Of a stretch of DNA of 64,000 nt, positions 9,932 to 17,962 are shown in pieces. The DNA comes from Cytophagales bacterium (GTDB lineage: Bacteria; Bacteroidota; Bacteroidia; Cytophagales; Cyclobacteriaceae): assembly GCA_020402945.1 (NCBI GenBank), contig JADBYQ010000011.1, forward strand, positions 62,001 to 126,000, given 5' to 3'. Made by a program: the position numbers and the translations under genes. Position 1 is the stretch's first letter; each line of letters starts with the position of its first letter. The notes beneath the pieces were generated by a model. The model worked only from the letters and a program-made list of their open reading frames with translations. It made no database searches and was not told the origin of the DNA.

Positions 9932-10645
9932 TTAATCTACCTGCGATGGAATTTTCTCCTGCTCCTTTCTATGGAGCCGTATGTCCCATAGTAGTGAAAC
10001 TTGAAGGAAGTCTTTTCCCGTTTCGTCCACCAGTTTATAGTCGAATTGGTGTAGGTAGCCTGCTTGCAATCCAATGTTTTTTGAAAGCTGATAGCCGAAC
10101 CCCACGTACGTGCGAATCCGCTCAAAGTAAGCAGGCGTATCAGTGAAGAATAGCTCACCGCTTCCCGAAAAATACCAAACCTTGGGCTCAATTTTAAGCC
10201 CATTCAATGGGATTATGGCTTGCATTCGATACCTGAATCGGTTTCGATATCCATTTTTTGTAAAGCGCTGTTCTGCCCGGTAGCGGTGCTCAAATTTGAT
10301 GCGGTGCAGATATTGACTCATACTCATTTGCTCGAAAAGCCTTACTTCATCACTAGCCTTTGGCGTAAGGAAGTCTCCCCCCTCTTGGTAAGTATCATAT
10401 TTGCCGCCCGCCACCGCAAACGAGAAATTTTTATCGATGGCGTACGTCATTCCGCCCTTTATCTCATGGTAGTGAAAGTTGTTGTAAAACTGTAGGGAAC
10501 GAACCTGGCCTTCTAGGAAGAACCCCCATTTTTCCGAAACAGAAGCTTTTGCGCTGAGGATGTTCCAGCTGCCTAACCCATCTTGCGCCCCCAGCACGTT
10601 AGAGGCAAGCGCAAATTTTATTAGTAAGATAATTTTTCTCACCAC
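9932..10645 (-). CDS. DUF2490-family outer-membrane beta-barrel protein
   Basis: A 237-aa protein with an N-terminal signal-like segment ending near LGAQDGLGSWN, then amphipathic strands typical of a small beta barrel (KWGFFLEGQVRSLQFYNNFHYHEIKGGMTYAI in pieces, RYRAEQRF, NRFRYRMQAIIPL). The FxEHRYRxEQRF pattern is characteristic of DUF2490. The start appears to be GTG at 10645. It is the last gene before mnmE, 18 nt downstream on the same strand. Substrate and role are unknown. Confidence 0.72.
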   Translation of the reverse strand: MVRKIILLIKFALASNVLGAQDGLGSWNILSAKASVSEKWGFFLEGQVRSLQFYNNFHYHEIKGGMTYAIDKNFSFAVAGGKYDTYQEGGDFLTPKASDEVRLFEQMSMSQYLHRIKFEHRYRAEQRFTKNGYRNRFRYRMQAIIPLNGLKIEPKVWYFSGSGELFFTDTPAYFERIRTYVGFGYQLSKNIGLQAGYLHQFDYKLVDETGKDFLQVSLLWDIRLHRKEQEKIPSQVD

Positions 10646-10663
10646 TCAAAAATAAAATGAATA

Positions 10664-12025
10664 CTATTTCCCGATACAGAATTTCCCGAAGATGTTTGCT
10701 AATAGATCGTCTGATGTGATCGTCCCGGTGATCTCGCCAAGATAGTGCAAGGCCTGACGAATGTCCATGGCTAAGAAATCTCCTGTGGTTCCCTCTTCCA
10801 TTCCGGCAAGCACTCGCTCCAATGACAAATGAGTCTGTACAAGATTTTGGTAGTGCCGTAGATTGGTCACCACCACATCGCCTTGCTTGATTTCTTTGAT
10901 TTGAAATTGACTAACAATTTTTTCCTTCAATGTTGATATGTTTGTTTTCGTTGCTGCTGAAATAAAAAGAAAATCTTCTTCCTTCAGTAGCTCGATGAAA
11001 GCCATGCTAGCTTTATCCATCTTATTCCCAATCTTCAGGTAGGGAATACCCAACTTCTTCAATTCCACTTCTTCAGTTTGAATCTCTTCCAACGTTGTGA
11101 TGGCTAGATCAAAGAGATATAGAATGAGCGAAGCCTTTTTCATGCGGTCGCGGGTTCTTTCTACGCCAATTGATTCTACTACATCCGTGGTTTCGCGCAG
11201 CCCGGCTGTATCCATAAAACGAAAAGCAATGCCTCCTACAATCATTTCATCTTCGATCACGTCACGCGTAGTGCCTGGTATTTCAGAGACGATAGCCTTT
11301 TCCTCATTGAGCAAGGCGTTTAGTAGTGTTGACTTTCCGGCATTGGGTTTGCCGGCAATGACAGTCGGTATTCCATTTTTAATTACGTTACCCTGATCAA
11401 ATGATTGAATTAATGATGTGAGGTAGGATTGAATTTGAAGAATCAATTTTTTCAAATCATCTCGTTTGGCAAATTCCACATCCTCTTCTCCAAAGTCTAG
11501 CTCTAATTCAATCAATGAAGCAAAGTGAATAAGTTCCTCTCTCAGTTTTTGAATTTCCTTAGAAAACCCTCCTCGCATTTGGTTGAGCGCGGCCTGCCTC
11601 GCGTTATCGGTTTCTGCGTGGATCAAATCAGCCACTGCTTCTGCTTGTGCTAAATCAAAACGACCGTTCAGAAATGCGCGCTTCGTAAATTCTCCAGGCT
11701 CGGCTAACCTTACTCCACGTTTTAAAAAAAGCTTGATTATTTCTTTGATGATCACAGGCGATCCATGGCACGAAATTTCAACCGAGTTCTCTTTAGTGAA
11801 CGAGTTGGGTTCTTTGAAGAGCGATACCATAACTTCGTCTATCGCCCTGCCATCACCGATGGTGCCCAAGTGAACAGTGTGAGATGGTTGTTGCTCGAGG
11901 TTTTTACCTTTAAAGACGGCTTGCGTCAACTCGATGGCGTTTTTCCCGGACAGCCGGATGATGCCAAGTGCGCTGACACCCGGAGGCGTTGCTAGTGCGA
12001 TAATAGTGTCGTCTGTTGGGCTCAA
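10664..12025 (-). CDS. mnmE: tRNA uridine-5-carboxymethylaminomethyl(34) synthesis GTPase
   Basis: With MnmG it modifies the wobble uridine of several tRNAs. The 453-aa protein has the N-terminal formyl-THF-binding domain (DDTIIALATPPGVSALGIIRLSG), a helical domain, and an inserted G domain with G1 AGKPNAGKST, G3 DTAG and G4 NKMD. It ends with the invariant CIGK motif, whose cysteine is essential in the family. It is complete and normal in length. Confidence 0.96.
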   Translation of the reverse strand: MSPTDDTIIALATPPGVSALGIIRLSGKNAIELTQAVFKGKNLEQQPSHTVHLGTIGDGRAIDEVMVSLFKEPNSFTKENSVEISCHGSPVIIKEIIKLFLKRGVRLAEPGEFTKRAFLNGRFDLAQAEAVADLIHAETDNARQAALNQMRGGFSKEIQKLREELIHFASLIELELDFGEEDVEFAKRDDLKKLILQIQSYLTSLIQSFDQGNVIKNGIPTVIAGKPNAGKSTLLNALLNEEKAIVSEIPGTTRDVIEDEMIVGGIAFRFMDTAGLRETTDVVESIGVERTRDRMKKASLILYLFDLAITTLEEIQTEEVELKKLGIPYLKIGNKMDKASMAFIELLKEEDFLFISAATKTNISTLKEKIVSQFQIKEIKQGDVVVTNLRHYQNLVQTHLSLERVLAGMEEGTTGDFLAMDIRQALHYLGEITGTITSDDLLANIFGKFCIGK

Positions 12026-12043
12026 AAAAATTACGGTTGAAAA

Positions 12044-13930
12044 TTAACGAACAATAAGTACTGGAATAGCCACTCGGTGCCGCACCGTATCGACTGTGGT
12101 TCCAAAAATCAAATCCTTTGCCCACTTGTGTCCATGTGCACCCATTACTAAAAGATCTGCATCAAATTTAGTAACGAGCTCGGGAATGATCTGCTTGGGA
12201 TTGCCATAGCCGATTTGCATTTCAACCTGGTAGCCTTGCTGTTTCAACTGATCCAAATAGTCTTGAAGTGACGCGGTATCAACGCTGGATTCACTATCGG
12301 CAATTTCACTTCCATACCAGATGGCGCCTGCCGTTTCTACAACATGAACCAACAAGTACGATGCGTTTTTTCCACCCTGTGCCATGGCGCTTTGAATGCA
12401 TATAGAATCTACAGAGCTAAAGTCAATCGTAATGGCAATCTTTTTATAAATCGGTTTTTCTAAGTTTTCCAACAATGACGCAGAACCGTGCGGTGGACGC
12501 GCATTCTTTTCTTGCCGTCTTCGGTCAAACAACGGCTTGAAGGTAATATAAAACAGGAGTATACCTGTAGCCACGCAAAGTGGTATCACGACCAACCAAA
12601 TGATCCAGGCGTTTTCCCCGGCATCATTCAGCCATCCTGTTATTTCTTGAATCACCAATTTCACATTCAGGGAGACAATAATGAAAGCAATTGTCCAAGC
12701 CGCTATTTTTACCCAGGGCTTAATGGCAAAAACCCCCATCTTTTGTTTGTCACTCGTAAAATGGATCAGTGGGATGACCGCGAAACCAAGTTGAAGACTT
12801 AGTACCACTTGACTGAAAACCAAGAGCTCACCGGTTTTGCCCTCACCATAAATTAAAATCACCACGTATGCAGGAATGATCGCGATCAATCGGGTGATTA
12901 ATCTCCGTAGCCAGGGGGCGATGCGCAGATTAAGATAACCTTCCATCACTACTTGACCCGCAAGCGTTCCAGTAATGGTGGAACTTTGTCCGGCAGCTAC
13001 CAATGCAACACCAAAAAGTATTGAGGCCCATTCTGTGCCCGTCAATGGCGCTAGAAATTTGTAAGAGTCTTGTATGTCGGATACTTCGAACATTCCAGCG
13101 CGGAAAAAAGTAGAAGCAGCCAAAATTAGAATGGCTGAGTTGACAAAGAAGGCGGCATTCAGTGCAATCGCAGAGTCAATAAAATTGTATTTGATGGCTG
13201 ACCAAATTCCTTTTTCACTACTGTCGATCCTCCGTGTCTGAACTAAAGAAGAGTGCAGGTATAGATTGTGGGGCATCACTGTAGCCCCAATGATTCCAAT
13301 GGCAATGTACAAGGCTTCGTCAGAGGGTAGGGAGGGGATGAATCCTTTCATTAATTGCTCAACCTCGGGTTTGGCCCAGATCATTTCCATTAAAAAGGAG
13401 ATTCCGATAATGGCAACCAAAGCAATAATGAATGCTTCTATTTTTCGCATTCCATAACTTTGCAACACGAGCAACAGTAATGTATCTAGCACAGTGAGTG
13501 AAACACCCCAGATCAAGGGTAGCCCAAAGAGCAACTGTAACCCAATAGCCATACCCAATACTTCCGCCAGATCACAAGCCGCAATGGCAATTTCCGCCAA
13601 AATCCACAAGCAAAAATTGACCACTGGGTGATAAGAACTTCTGGATGCTTGGGCGAGATCAAGCTGACGAACTACACCCAACCGTGCGCTCAGGCTCTGC
13701 AGCAATAGCGCCATCAGGTTGCTCATTAGTAGCACCCACAACAGCGAATAACCGAACTTGCTGCCGCCAGCGATATCGGTAGCCCAATTGCCGGGATCCA
13801 TATACCCTACGCTTACCAAATATGCAGGTCCTAGAAAGGCTAAAAGCTTTCTCCAACCTCTTCGGTTGGTAGCATCAACTGAGGCATTTACCTCGCTTAG
13901 TGATTTTCGTGCGGTAGTAGAATCACTCAT
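12044..13930 (-). CDS. mntH: Nramp divalent metal transporter fused to a universal stress protein domain
   Basis: Proton-coupled Mn2+/Fe2+ importer of the inner membrane. Residues 1 to about 440 form the Nramp core with the metal-site motifs DPGN (GYMDPGNWATDIAGGS, TM1) and MPHN (VMPHNLYLHSSLVQTR, TM6). After a cytosolic linker, residues about 480-628 form a UspA domain with the nucleotide-binding pattern G-x2-G-x9-G-T (GAHGHKWAKDLIFGTT). The fusion suggests ATP- or AMP-sensing control of transport. It is followed upstream by the DtxR-type regulator gene (30-nt gap), so the two form a likely Mn/Fe homeostasis operon. Confidence 0.92.
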   Translation of the reverse strand: MSDSTTARKSLSEVNASVDATNRRGWRKLLAFLGPAYLVSVGYMDPGNWATDIAGGSKFGYSLLWVLLMSNLMALLLQSLSARLGVVRQLDLAQASRSSYHPVVNFCLWILAEIAIAACDLAEVLGMAIGLQLLFGLPLIWGVSLTVLDTLLLLVLQSYGMRKIEAFIIALVAIIGISFLMEMIWAKPEVEQLMKGFIPSLPSDEALYIAIGIIGATVMPHNLYLHSSLVQTRRIDSSEKGIWSAIKYNFIDSAIALNAAFFVNSAILILAASTFFRAGMFEVSDIQDSYKFLAPLTGTEWASILFGVALVAAGQSSTITGTLAGQVVMEGYLNLRIAPWLRRLITRLIAIIPAYVVILIYGEGKTGELLVFSQVVLSLQLGFAVIPLIHFTSDKQKMGVFAIKPWVKIAAWTIAFIIVSLNVKLVIQEITGWLNDAGENAWIIWLVVIPLCVATGILLFYITFKPLFDRRRQEKNARPPHGSASLLENLEKPIYKKIAITIDFSSVDSICIQSAMAQGGKNASYLLVHVVETAGAIWYGSEIADSESSVDTASLQDYLDQLKQQGYQVEMQIGYGNPKQIIPELVTKFDADLLVMGAHGHKWAKDLIFGTTVDTVRHRVAIPVLIVR

Positions 13931-13960
13931 AGGAATTGACGAATTCTTTTTTTTTGCTGA

Positions 13961-14614
13961 TCATGCGTTTACTAAAATATTCTCCGATACTTCTTTCGAA
14001 AGGAAGAAGCGCTGATTATTGATGCTCACTTCCATCGAGCCATCGTACTCTTCTCTCTCAATTACCTTAATTGTTTTGCCGGGGCGAGCACCAATTTTAT
14101 CGAGGTATTTTAACAATTGTGAGTCAGAGTCTTTAACTGCTACGATGATACTGTCGGCACCCGGCTTTAGCGTGGCTAACATCACTTGCTGAAGTGCTTT
14201 GATCTTGCCCTTGGTATCGGGGATCGGGTCGCCATGGGGGTCAACCTTCGGAAACCCGAGGTACTCATCTAGTTTTTCAATGAGCCGTTTTGACTGAATA
14301 TGTTCCAATTGTTCGGCTACTTCATGTACTTCATCCCAAGAGAATGCCAACTTCTCGACTAAAAAAGTTTCCCATAGTCGATGTTTTCGAATGACTGAGA
14401 GTGCCACCGCTTTGCCTTTGGCGGTTAGATTAACCCCATAATATTTCTCGTAAGAAATAAATTCTTTCGTGGAGAGCTTTTTGATCATGTCCGTTACCGA
14501 AGCAGCCTTGGTGTTCATGGCCTCGGCAAGTTCATTCGTCAACACTGATTTGCTGCCAGCTTGCGAAAGGTGATAGATTGATTTGAGATAGTTTTCTTCT
14601 GCAAGGCTTATCAT
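13961..14614 (-). CDS. mntR: DtxR/MntR-family metal-dependent transcriptional regulator
   Basis: A 217-aa repressor. It has an N-terminal winged helix (SLAEENYLKSIYHLSQ ... VLTNELAEAMNTKAASVTDMIKKLS), the metal-binding dimerisation domain with H/E ligands (RKHRLWETFLVEKL, WDEVHEVAEQLEHIQS), and a C-terminal FeoA/SH3-like domain (from about 150). It is the first gene of the regulator-transporter operon. A 28-bp palindrome 23 nt upstream of its start is the expected autoregulatory operator. Mn is favoured as cofactor because of the linked Nramp gene, but iron cannot be excluded. Confidence 0.9.
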   Translation of the reverse strand: MISLAEENYLKSIYHLSQAGSKSVLTNELAEAMNTKAASVTDMIKKLSTKEFISYEKYYGVNLTAKGKAVALSVIRKHRLWETFLVEKLAFSWDEVHEVAEQLEHIQSKRLIEKLDEYLGFPKVDPHGDPIPDTKGKIKALQQVMLATLKPGADSIIVAVKDSDSQLLKYLDKIGARPGKTIKVIEREEYDGSMEVSINNQRFFLSKEVSENILVNA

Positions 14615-14636
14615 GAAGATGCAATTGCAGCAAATA

Positions 14637-14664
14637 TATTATTTTAGGCTTGTCTAAAATAATA
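14637..14664. promoter_or_regulatory. Palindromic DtxR/MntR-type operator
   Basis: A 28-bp inverted repeat with core TTTTAGGCTTGTCTAAAA (14642-14659) and perfectly complementary flanks TATTA/TAATA; 12 of 14 base pairs match. The TTTAGG..CCTAAA-like half sites are the type bound by DtxR/IdeR/MntR repressors. It lies directly upstream of the regulator gene on the minus strand. Confidence 0.8.
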
Positions 14665-14674
14665 TTTAGGCCAA

Positions 14675-15814
14675 TTATTTTGTCTGGGTTGGAAGTAACC
14701 TTCCAATGATTTCGAGGAGCTTTTGCTCTTCACTTTCCCAAGTGACATTCGATGGGGCCGTCTCATAAAAAGTAGTTGTCCGAATTTGATCTAGGATGGC
14801 CTCCACATTTGGGTTTGCAAAATTGAGATTAATGGAGGCGTTAAACGGAGCCGTTACACTTGACCAAGGCTCGTAATCATGTAAAAGAATCGGTAGTCGA
14901 CAACCAAGGTATTCATATAGTTTTGTCGGGATTGAGTTTTCAGTGTGGGGTGAAGGTGGGTAATAAATCAATCCAAAGTTACATGTGGAAATGGCCTGAA
15001 AGATTTCGGCATGTGGAACAAGGACATCACCGCCAACCAAGGTAATGAACGGAAAGCTTTCTATTTCTTTACGAATTCTTTCGAGCGTGATTCCTTTTGC
15101 GCAATAGCCGATTAACAAAAGTTGAACAGTGGGTTCCAAAGCCTTAAGTTTTTTGGCGAGTTCAATGCTCTCAAAAACCCCGGTAGCCTCGGCCAGCGTG
15201 CCACTAAACAATAGCCTGAATTGGGTCTTGCTTGGATTGCGAAAAAAACCTCTTGGAATGCTAACCTTATTCTCTAAAGTGGTAGCCTTGCCACCGAAGA
15301 ACGACATCTCTTTTTCATAGCCTTTTTCTGCCAGTAAGTTCCAGTGAAAGAGAGGCGATGTGATCACCTCTTTCGATCTAACCCAAAAAGCAAAAGCAGG
15401 TCGAAGTGGTTTGGGAAAAGCGTCTGTGTAGAGAATATTCCGCCAGTAATTTTCCTGGATGTCGTACACGATCATAGTGCCAAATAATATTCTGTTTATA
15501 GTGGCAACTAGCAGTAATTCATGGGTATTAACTATCAATACATCTGGTTTTACTTTAAGTATCTTTTTCAACACAGTGAGCGGTGCCCAAAGTCTTCGAA
15601 AGCTCAGTCGCTTAAAATGCTGGAGTGGTAGAAAGTGAATATTGGTCGTGTTAGTAGGGTTTTTTTTAGCCGGAAAACCAACAATGAAAACATCATAAAT
15701 TCCAGCATCAGAAAGTGACTTTCCTAGCTTCTCGAACATGCGCGTATCATCGATCGGCTTCAGCACCGATGCGAGCAGAATTCGCTTTTTACCAACGACA
15801 GGTTTTGACTCCAT
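14675..15814 (-). CDS. Glycosyltransferase, GT-B fold (GT4-like)
   Basis: A 379-aa probable nucleotide-sugar glycosyltransferase. The N-terminal half (KRILLASVLKPIDDTRMFEKLGKSLSDAG, DVLIVNTHELLL) binds acceptor. The C-terminal half has the strand FRLLFSGTLAEATGVFESIELAKKL and the donor-binding region NSIPTKLYEYLGCRLPIL, equivalent to the EPxGxxxxE area of GT4 enzymes, with the glutamate in KLYEYL. It has no signal or membrane helix. It stands alone, with no other polysaccharide genes nearby, so its product cannot be predicted. Confidence 0.8.
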   Translation of the reverse strand: MESKPVVGKKRILLASVLKPIDDTRMFEKLGKSLSDAGIYDVFIVGFPAKKNPTNTTNIHFLPLQHFKRLSFRRLWAPLTVLKKILKVKPDVLIVNTHELLLVATINRILFGTMIVYDIQENYWRNILYTDAFPKPLRPAFAFWVRSKEVITSPLFHWNLLAEKGYEKEMSFFGGKATTLENKVSIPRGFFRNPSKTQFRLLFSGTLAEATGVFESIELAKKLKALEPTVQLLLIGYCAKGITLERIRKEIESFPFITLVGGDVLVPHAEIFQAISTCNFGLIYYPPSPHTENSIPTKLYEYLGCRLPILLHDYEPWSSVTAPFNASINLNFANPNVEAILDQIRTTTFYETAPSNVTWESEEQKLLEIIGRLLPTQTK

Positions 15815-15883
15815 TTTAGCACCAACGGGTCAATTTCAAGTTGACCTTTCTATATTGCAATCCGATTTAAAATTAGGACATAA

Positions 15884-16696
15884 ATGCAACTCAAAGAACT
15901 AATAGAAAATGCCTGGGCCAATCGCGAACTATTGAGGCAACCAGAAACCCAGTCTGCTATCCGCGAAGTAGTGGAACAACTGGATAGGGGCAAACTGCGC
16001 GTGGCCGAGCCGGATGGCGATATATGGAAAGTAAATGAGTGGGTGAAGAAGGCCGTTATTCTCTATTTCCCCATCCAACAAATGGAGACCATCGAGGTAG
16101 GTCCGTTTGAATTTCACGATAAAATTGCCCTGAAGAAAAACTATAAGGAACTCGGTGTTCGTGTGGTTCCGCATGCCATTGCGCGGCATGGGGCTTATTT
16201 AAGCAAAGGTGTTATCATGATGCCATCTTATGTAAACATTGGCGCCTATGTAGATGAGGGCACTATGGTAGATACATGGGCAACGGTAGGTAGTTGCGCT
16301 CAAATTGGAAAGAATGTTCATTTGAGCGGAGGGGTTGGAATTGGTGGTGTTCTGGAACCTGTACAAGCGGCTCCGGTTATTATTGAAGACAATGCTTTCA
16401 TTGGCTCTCGTTGTATTGTTGTCGAAGGCATCAGAATTGGGCGCGAGGCGGTGTTGGGTGCCAATGTAGTCTTGACAGGCAGTTCTAAGATCATTGATGT
16501 AACAGGCGCACAGCCGGTCGAGCATAAAGGATTTGTGCCCCCGCGGTCAGTGGTTATACCCGGCACGATTCCAAAAGCATTTGCGGCCGGAACGTTTCAA
16601 GTTCCATGCGCACTCATTATTGGAACCAGAAAGGAAAGCACCGACAAAAAGACTTCATTGAACGATGCGCTTCGCGAAAATGGTGTGTCGGTGTAG
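15884..16696 (+). CDS. dapD: 2,3,4,5-tetrahydropyridine-2,6-dicarboxylate N-succinyltransferase
   Basis: Uses succinyl-CoA in the succinylase branch of diaminopimelate/lysine synthesis. The 270-aa protein has an N-terminal helical domain, then left-handed hexapeptide-repeat strands (GAYVDEGTMVDTWATVGSCA, HLSGGVGIGGV, EDNAFIGSRCIVVEGI). The start ATG at 15884 follows an A-rich leader. It is divergent from the glycosyltransferase gene and 47 nt upstream of the DUF3108 gene. Confidence 0.95.
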   Translation: MQLKELIENAWANRELLRQPETQSAIREVVEQLDRGKLRVAEPDGDIWKVNEWVKKAVILYFPIQQMETIEVGPFEFHDKIALKKNYKELGVRVVPHAIARHGAYLSKGVIMMPSYVNIGAYVDEGTMVDTWATVGSCAQIGKNVHLSGGVGIGGVLEPVQAAPVIIEDNAFIGSRCIVVEGIRIGREAVLGANVVLTGSSKIIDVTGAQPVEHKGFVPPRSVVIPGTIPKAFAAGTFQVPCALIIGTRKESTDKKTSLNDALRENGVSV

Positions 16697-16743
16697 AGTG
16701 GCATAGGCTTTGTCCAGGAAGGACATATACGATAAATTTGCGT

Positions 16744-17550
16744 ATGCGTTCGTTTGTACTTTTATTGATGGCCATTGCTGGGTTTGGGTTTATTCAGGAA
16801 TCCAGTATGGTTTCCAGGACTAAGGCCTCATTCGGAGTCGGTGAGAGAGTCGACTATGAAATGTACTTGTGGGGCATTACCATAGGAAAAGGGGCGGCTG
16901 AGGTGGACAAGAAATTTCATACAAAGAATAACCGAACCTGTTTCAAGGTGGACGCATATATGGAGACCCTCGGTATGGCTACCTGGGTTTCTAATGTTAA
17001 TGACAATTGGGGCGCGTATATCGATTCATCCGAAATTATCACCCACGAGTCGTATCGAAAATTAAAGGAAGGAAAGTATAGATTAAACGAGCTTATCAAG
17101 TACGATCATACACAGGATAAAGCATTTGTTCAAATTGCAGATAAAGCCACCGGCAAGTTCAATGACCCAAAAGAGTATAGTACACCAGACAATGTCCGCG
17201 ATGTGGTCACCGGTTTTATGTATTTGCGGGTCATTGATTTTTCGAATTACAAAGTCAAGGATACACTTACTGTCTCTGGATTTTTTGAAGACAAAGCCTA
17301 TAGCTTCAAAATTCTTTACTTTGGAAAAGAGGTTGTAAAGACAGATTTAGGAAAAATTCTTTGCCACAAGTTGATGCCAATTATGCCCAGCAACTCGCTT
17401 TTTCGTGGAGAGAATTCGGTAACGGCATGGATTTCCGCAGATGCTAATCAGATACCCGTTAAAGTGGACGCCAAAATGTTTGTTGGCCATGCCGGCACCG
17501 AGATGGTCAGTTTTAGAGGCCTGAAAAATCAGTTAAAAATTATTCAATAG
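16744..17550 (+). CDS. DUF3108-family exported protein
   Basis: A 268-aa protein with an N-terminal hydrophobic signal (RSFVLLLMAIAGFGFIQ), then a beta-rich domain starting FGVGERVDYEMYLWGITIGKGAAEV, the usual DUF3108 opening. The family is periplasmic with unknown function. I chose ATG at 16744: the longer frame from 16606 overlaps dapD and has no signal peptide. It ends 1 nt before the convergent response regulator, so no terminator fits between them. Confidence 0.78.
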   Translation: MRSFVLLLMAIAGFGFIQESSMVSRTKASFGVGERVDYEMYLWGITIGKGAAEVDKKFHTKNNRTCFKVDAYMETLGMATWVSNVNDNWGAYIDSSEIITHESYRKLKEGKYRLNELIKYDHTQDKAFVQIADKATGKFNDPKEYSTPDNVRDVVTGFMYLRVIDFSNYKVKDTLTVSGFFEDKAYSFKILYFGKEVVKTDLGKILCHKLMPIMPSNSLFRGENSVTAWISADANQIPVKVDAKMFVGHAGTEMVSFRGLKNQLKIIQ

Positions 17551-17551
17551 C

Positions 17552-17941
17552 CTAAACTGACTTTAGGAGCTCTTGGAAACGTTCTAACGAAATCGGCTTA
17601 ATAATAAAATCGGTAACCTCAGAAAAACCCTTGGCGCGATTTAAATCTCTTTGATCTATCGAGGAAGTGACCATATAGATGGAAATATCTTTGGCTAGGG
17701 AAGATTTTAGTGTTGTAAAATCCTCTAAGAACATCCAGCCATCTACAAATGGCATATTGATGTCTAGAAACAGATAGTCGGGTAGAAGTTCTTTCTGCAA
17801 GGCCTTTTCTCTTAAAAAAGTCAGCGCCTCGGCACCATTTTCGAAATGCAATATATTCTGAGCCAATTTGGATGATTCAAGCAATCGTGTAGCCGTGAAC
17901 TGAAAGATTGAATCATCATCTACTAAAGCAATAATTGCCAT
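17552..17941 (-). CDS. Single-domain response regulator
   Basis: A 129-aa stand-alone receiver domain (CheY/Rcp-like). Acidic pocket residues Asp8-Asp10, phospho-acceptor Asp60 in LFLDINMP and Lys115 in FIIKP are present. No output domain follows. It sits 21 nt downstream of the large histidine kinase gene on the same strand, which makes that kinase its likely donor. Confidence 0.92.
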   Translation of the reverse strand: MAIIALVDDDSIFQFTATRLLESSKLAQNILHFENGAEALTFLREKALQKELLPDYLFLDINMPFVDGWMFLEDFTTLKSSLAKDISIYMVTSSIDQRDLNRAKGFSEVTDFIIKPISLERFQELLKSV

Positions 17942-17962
17942 TGCGTAAGAATTTAAACGTAT

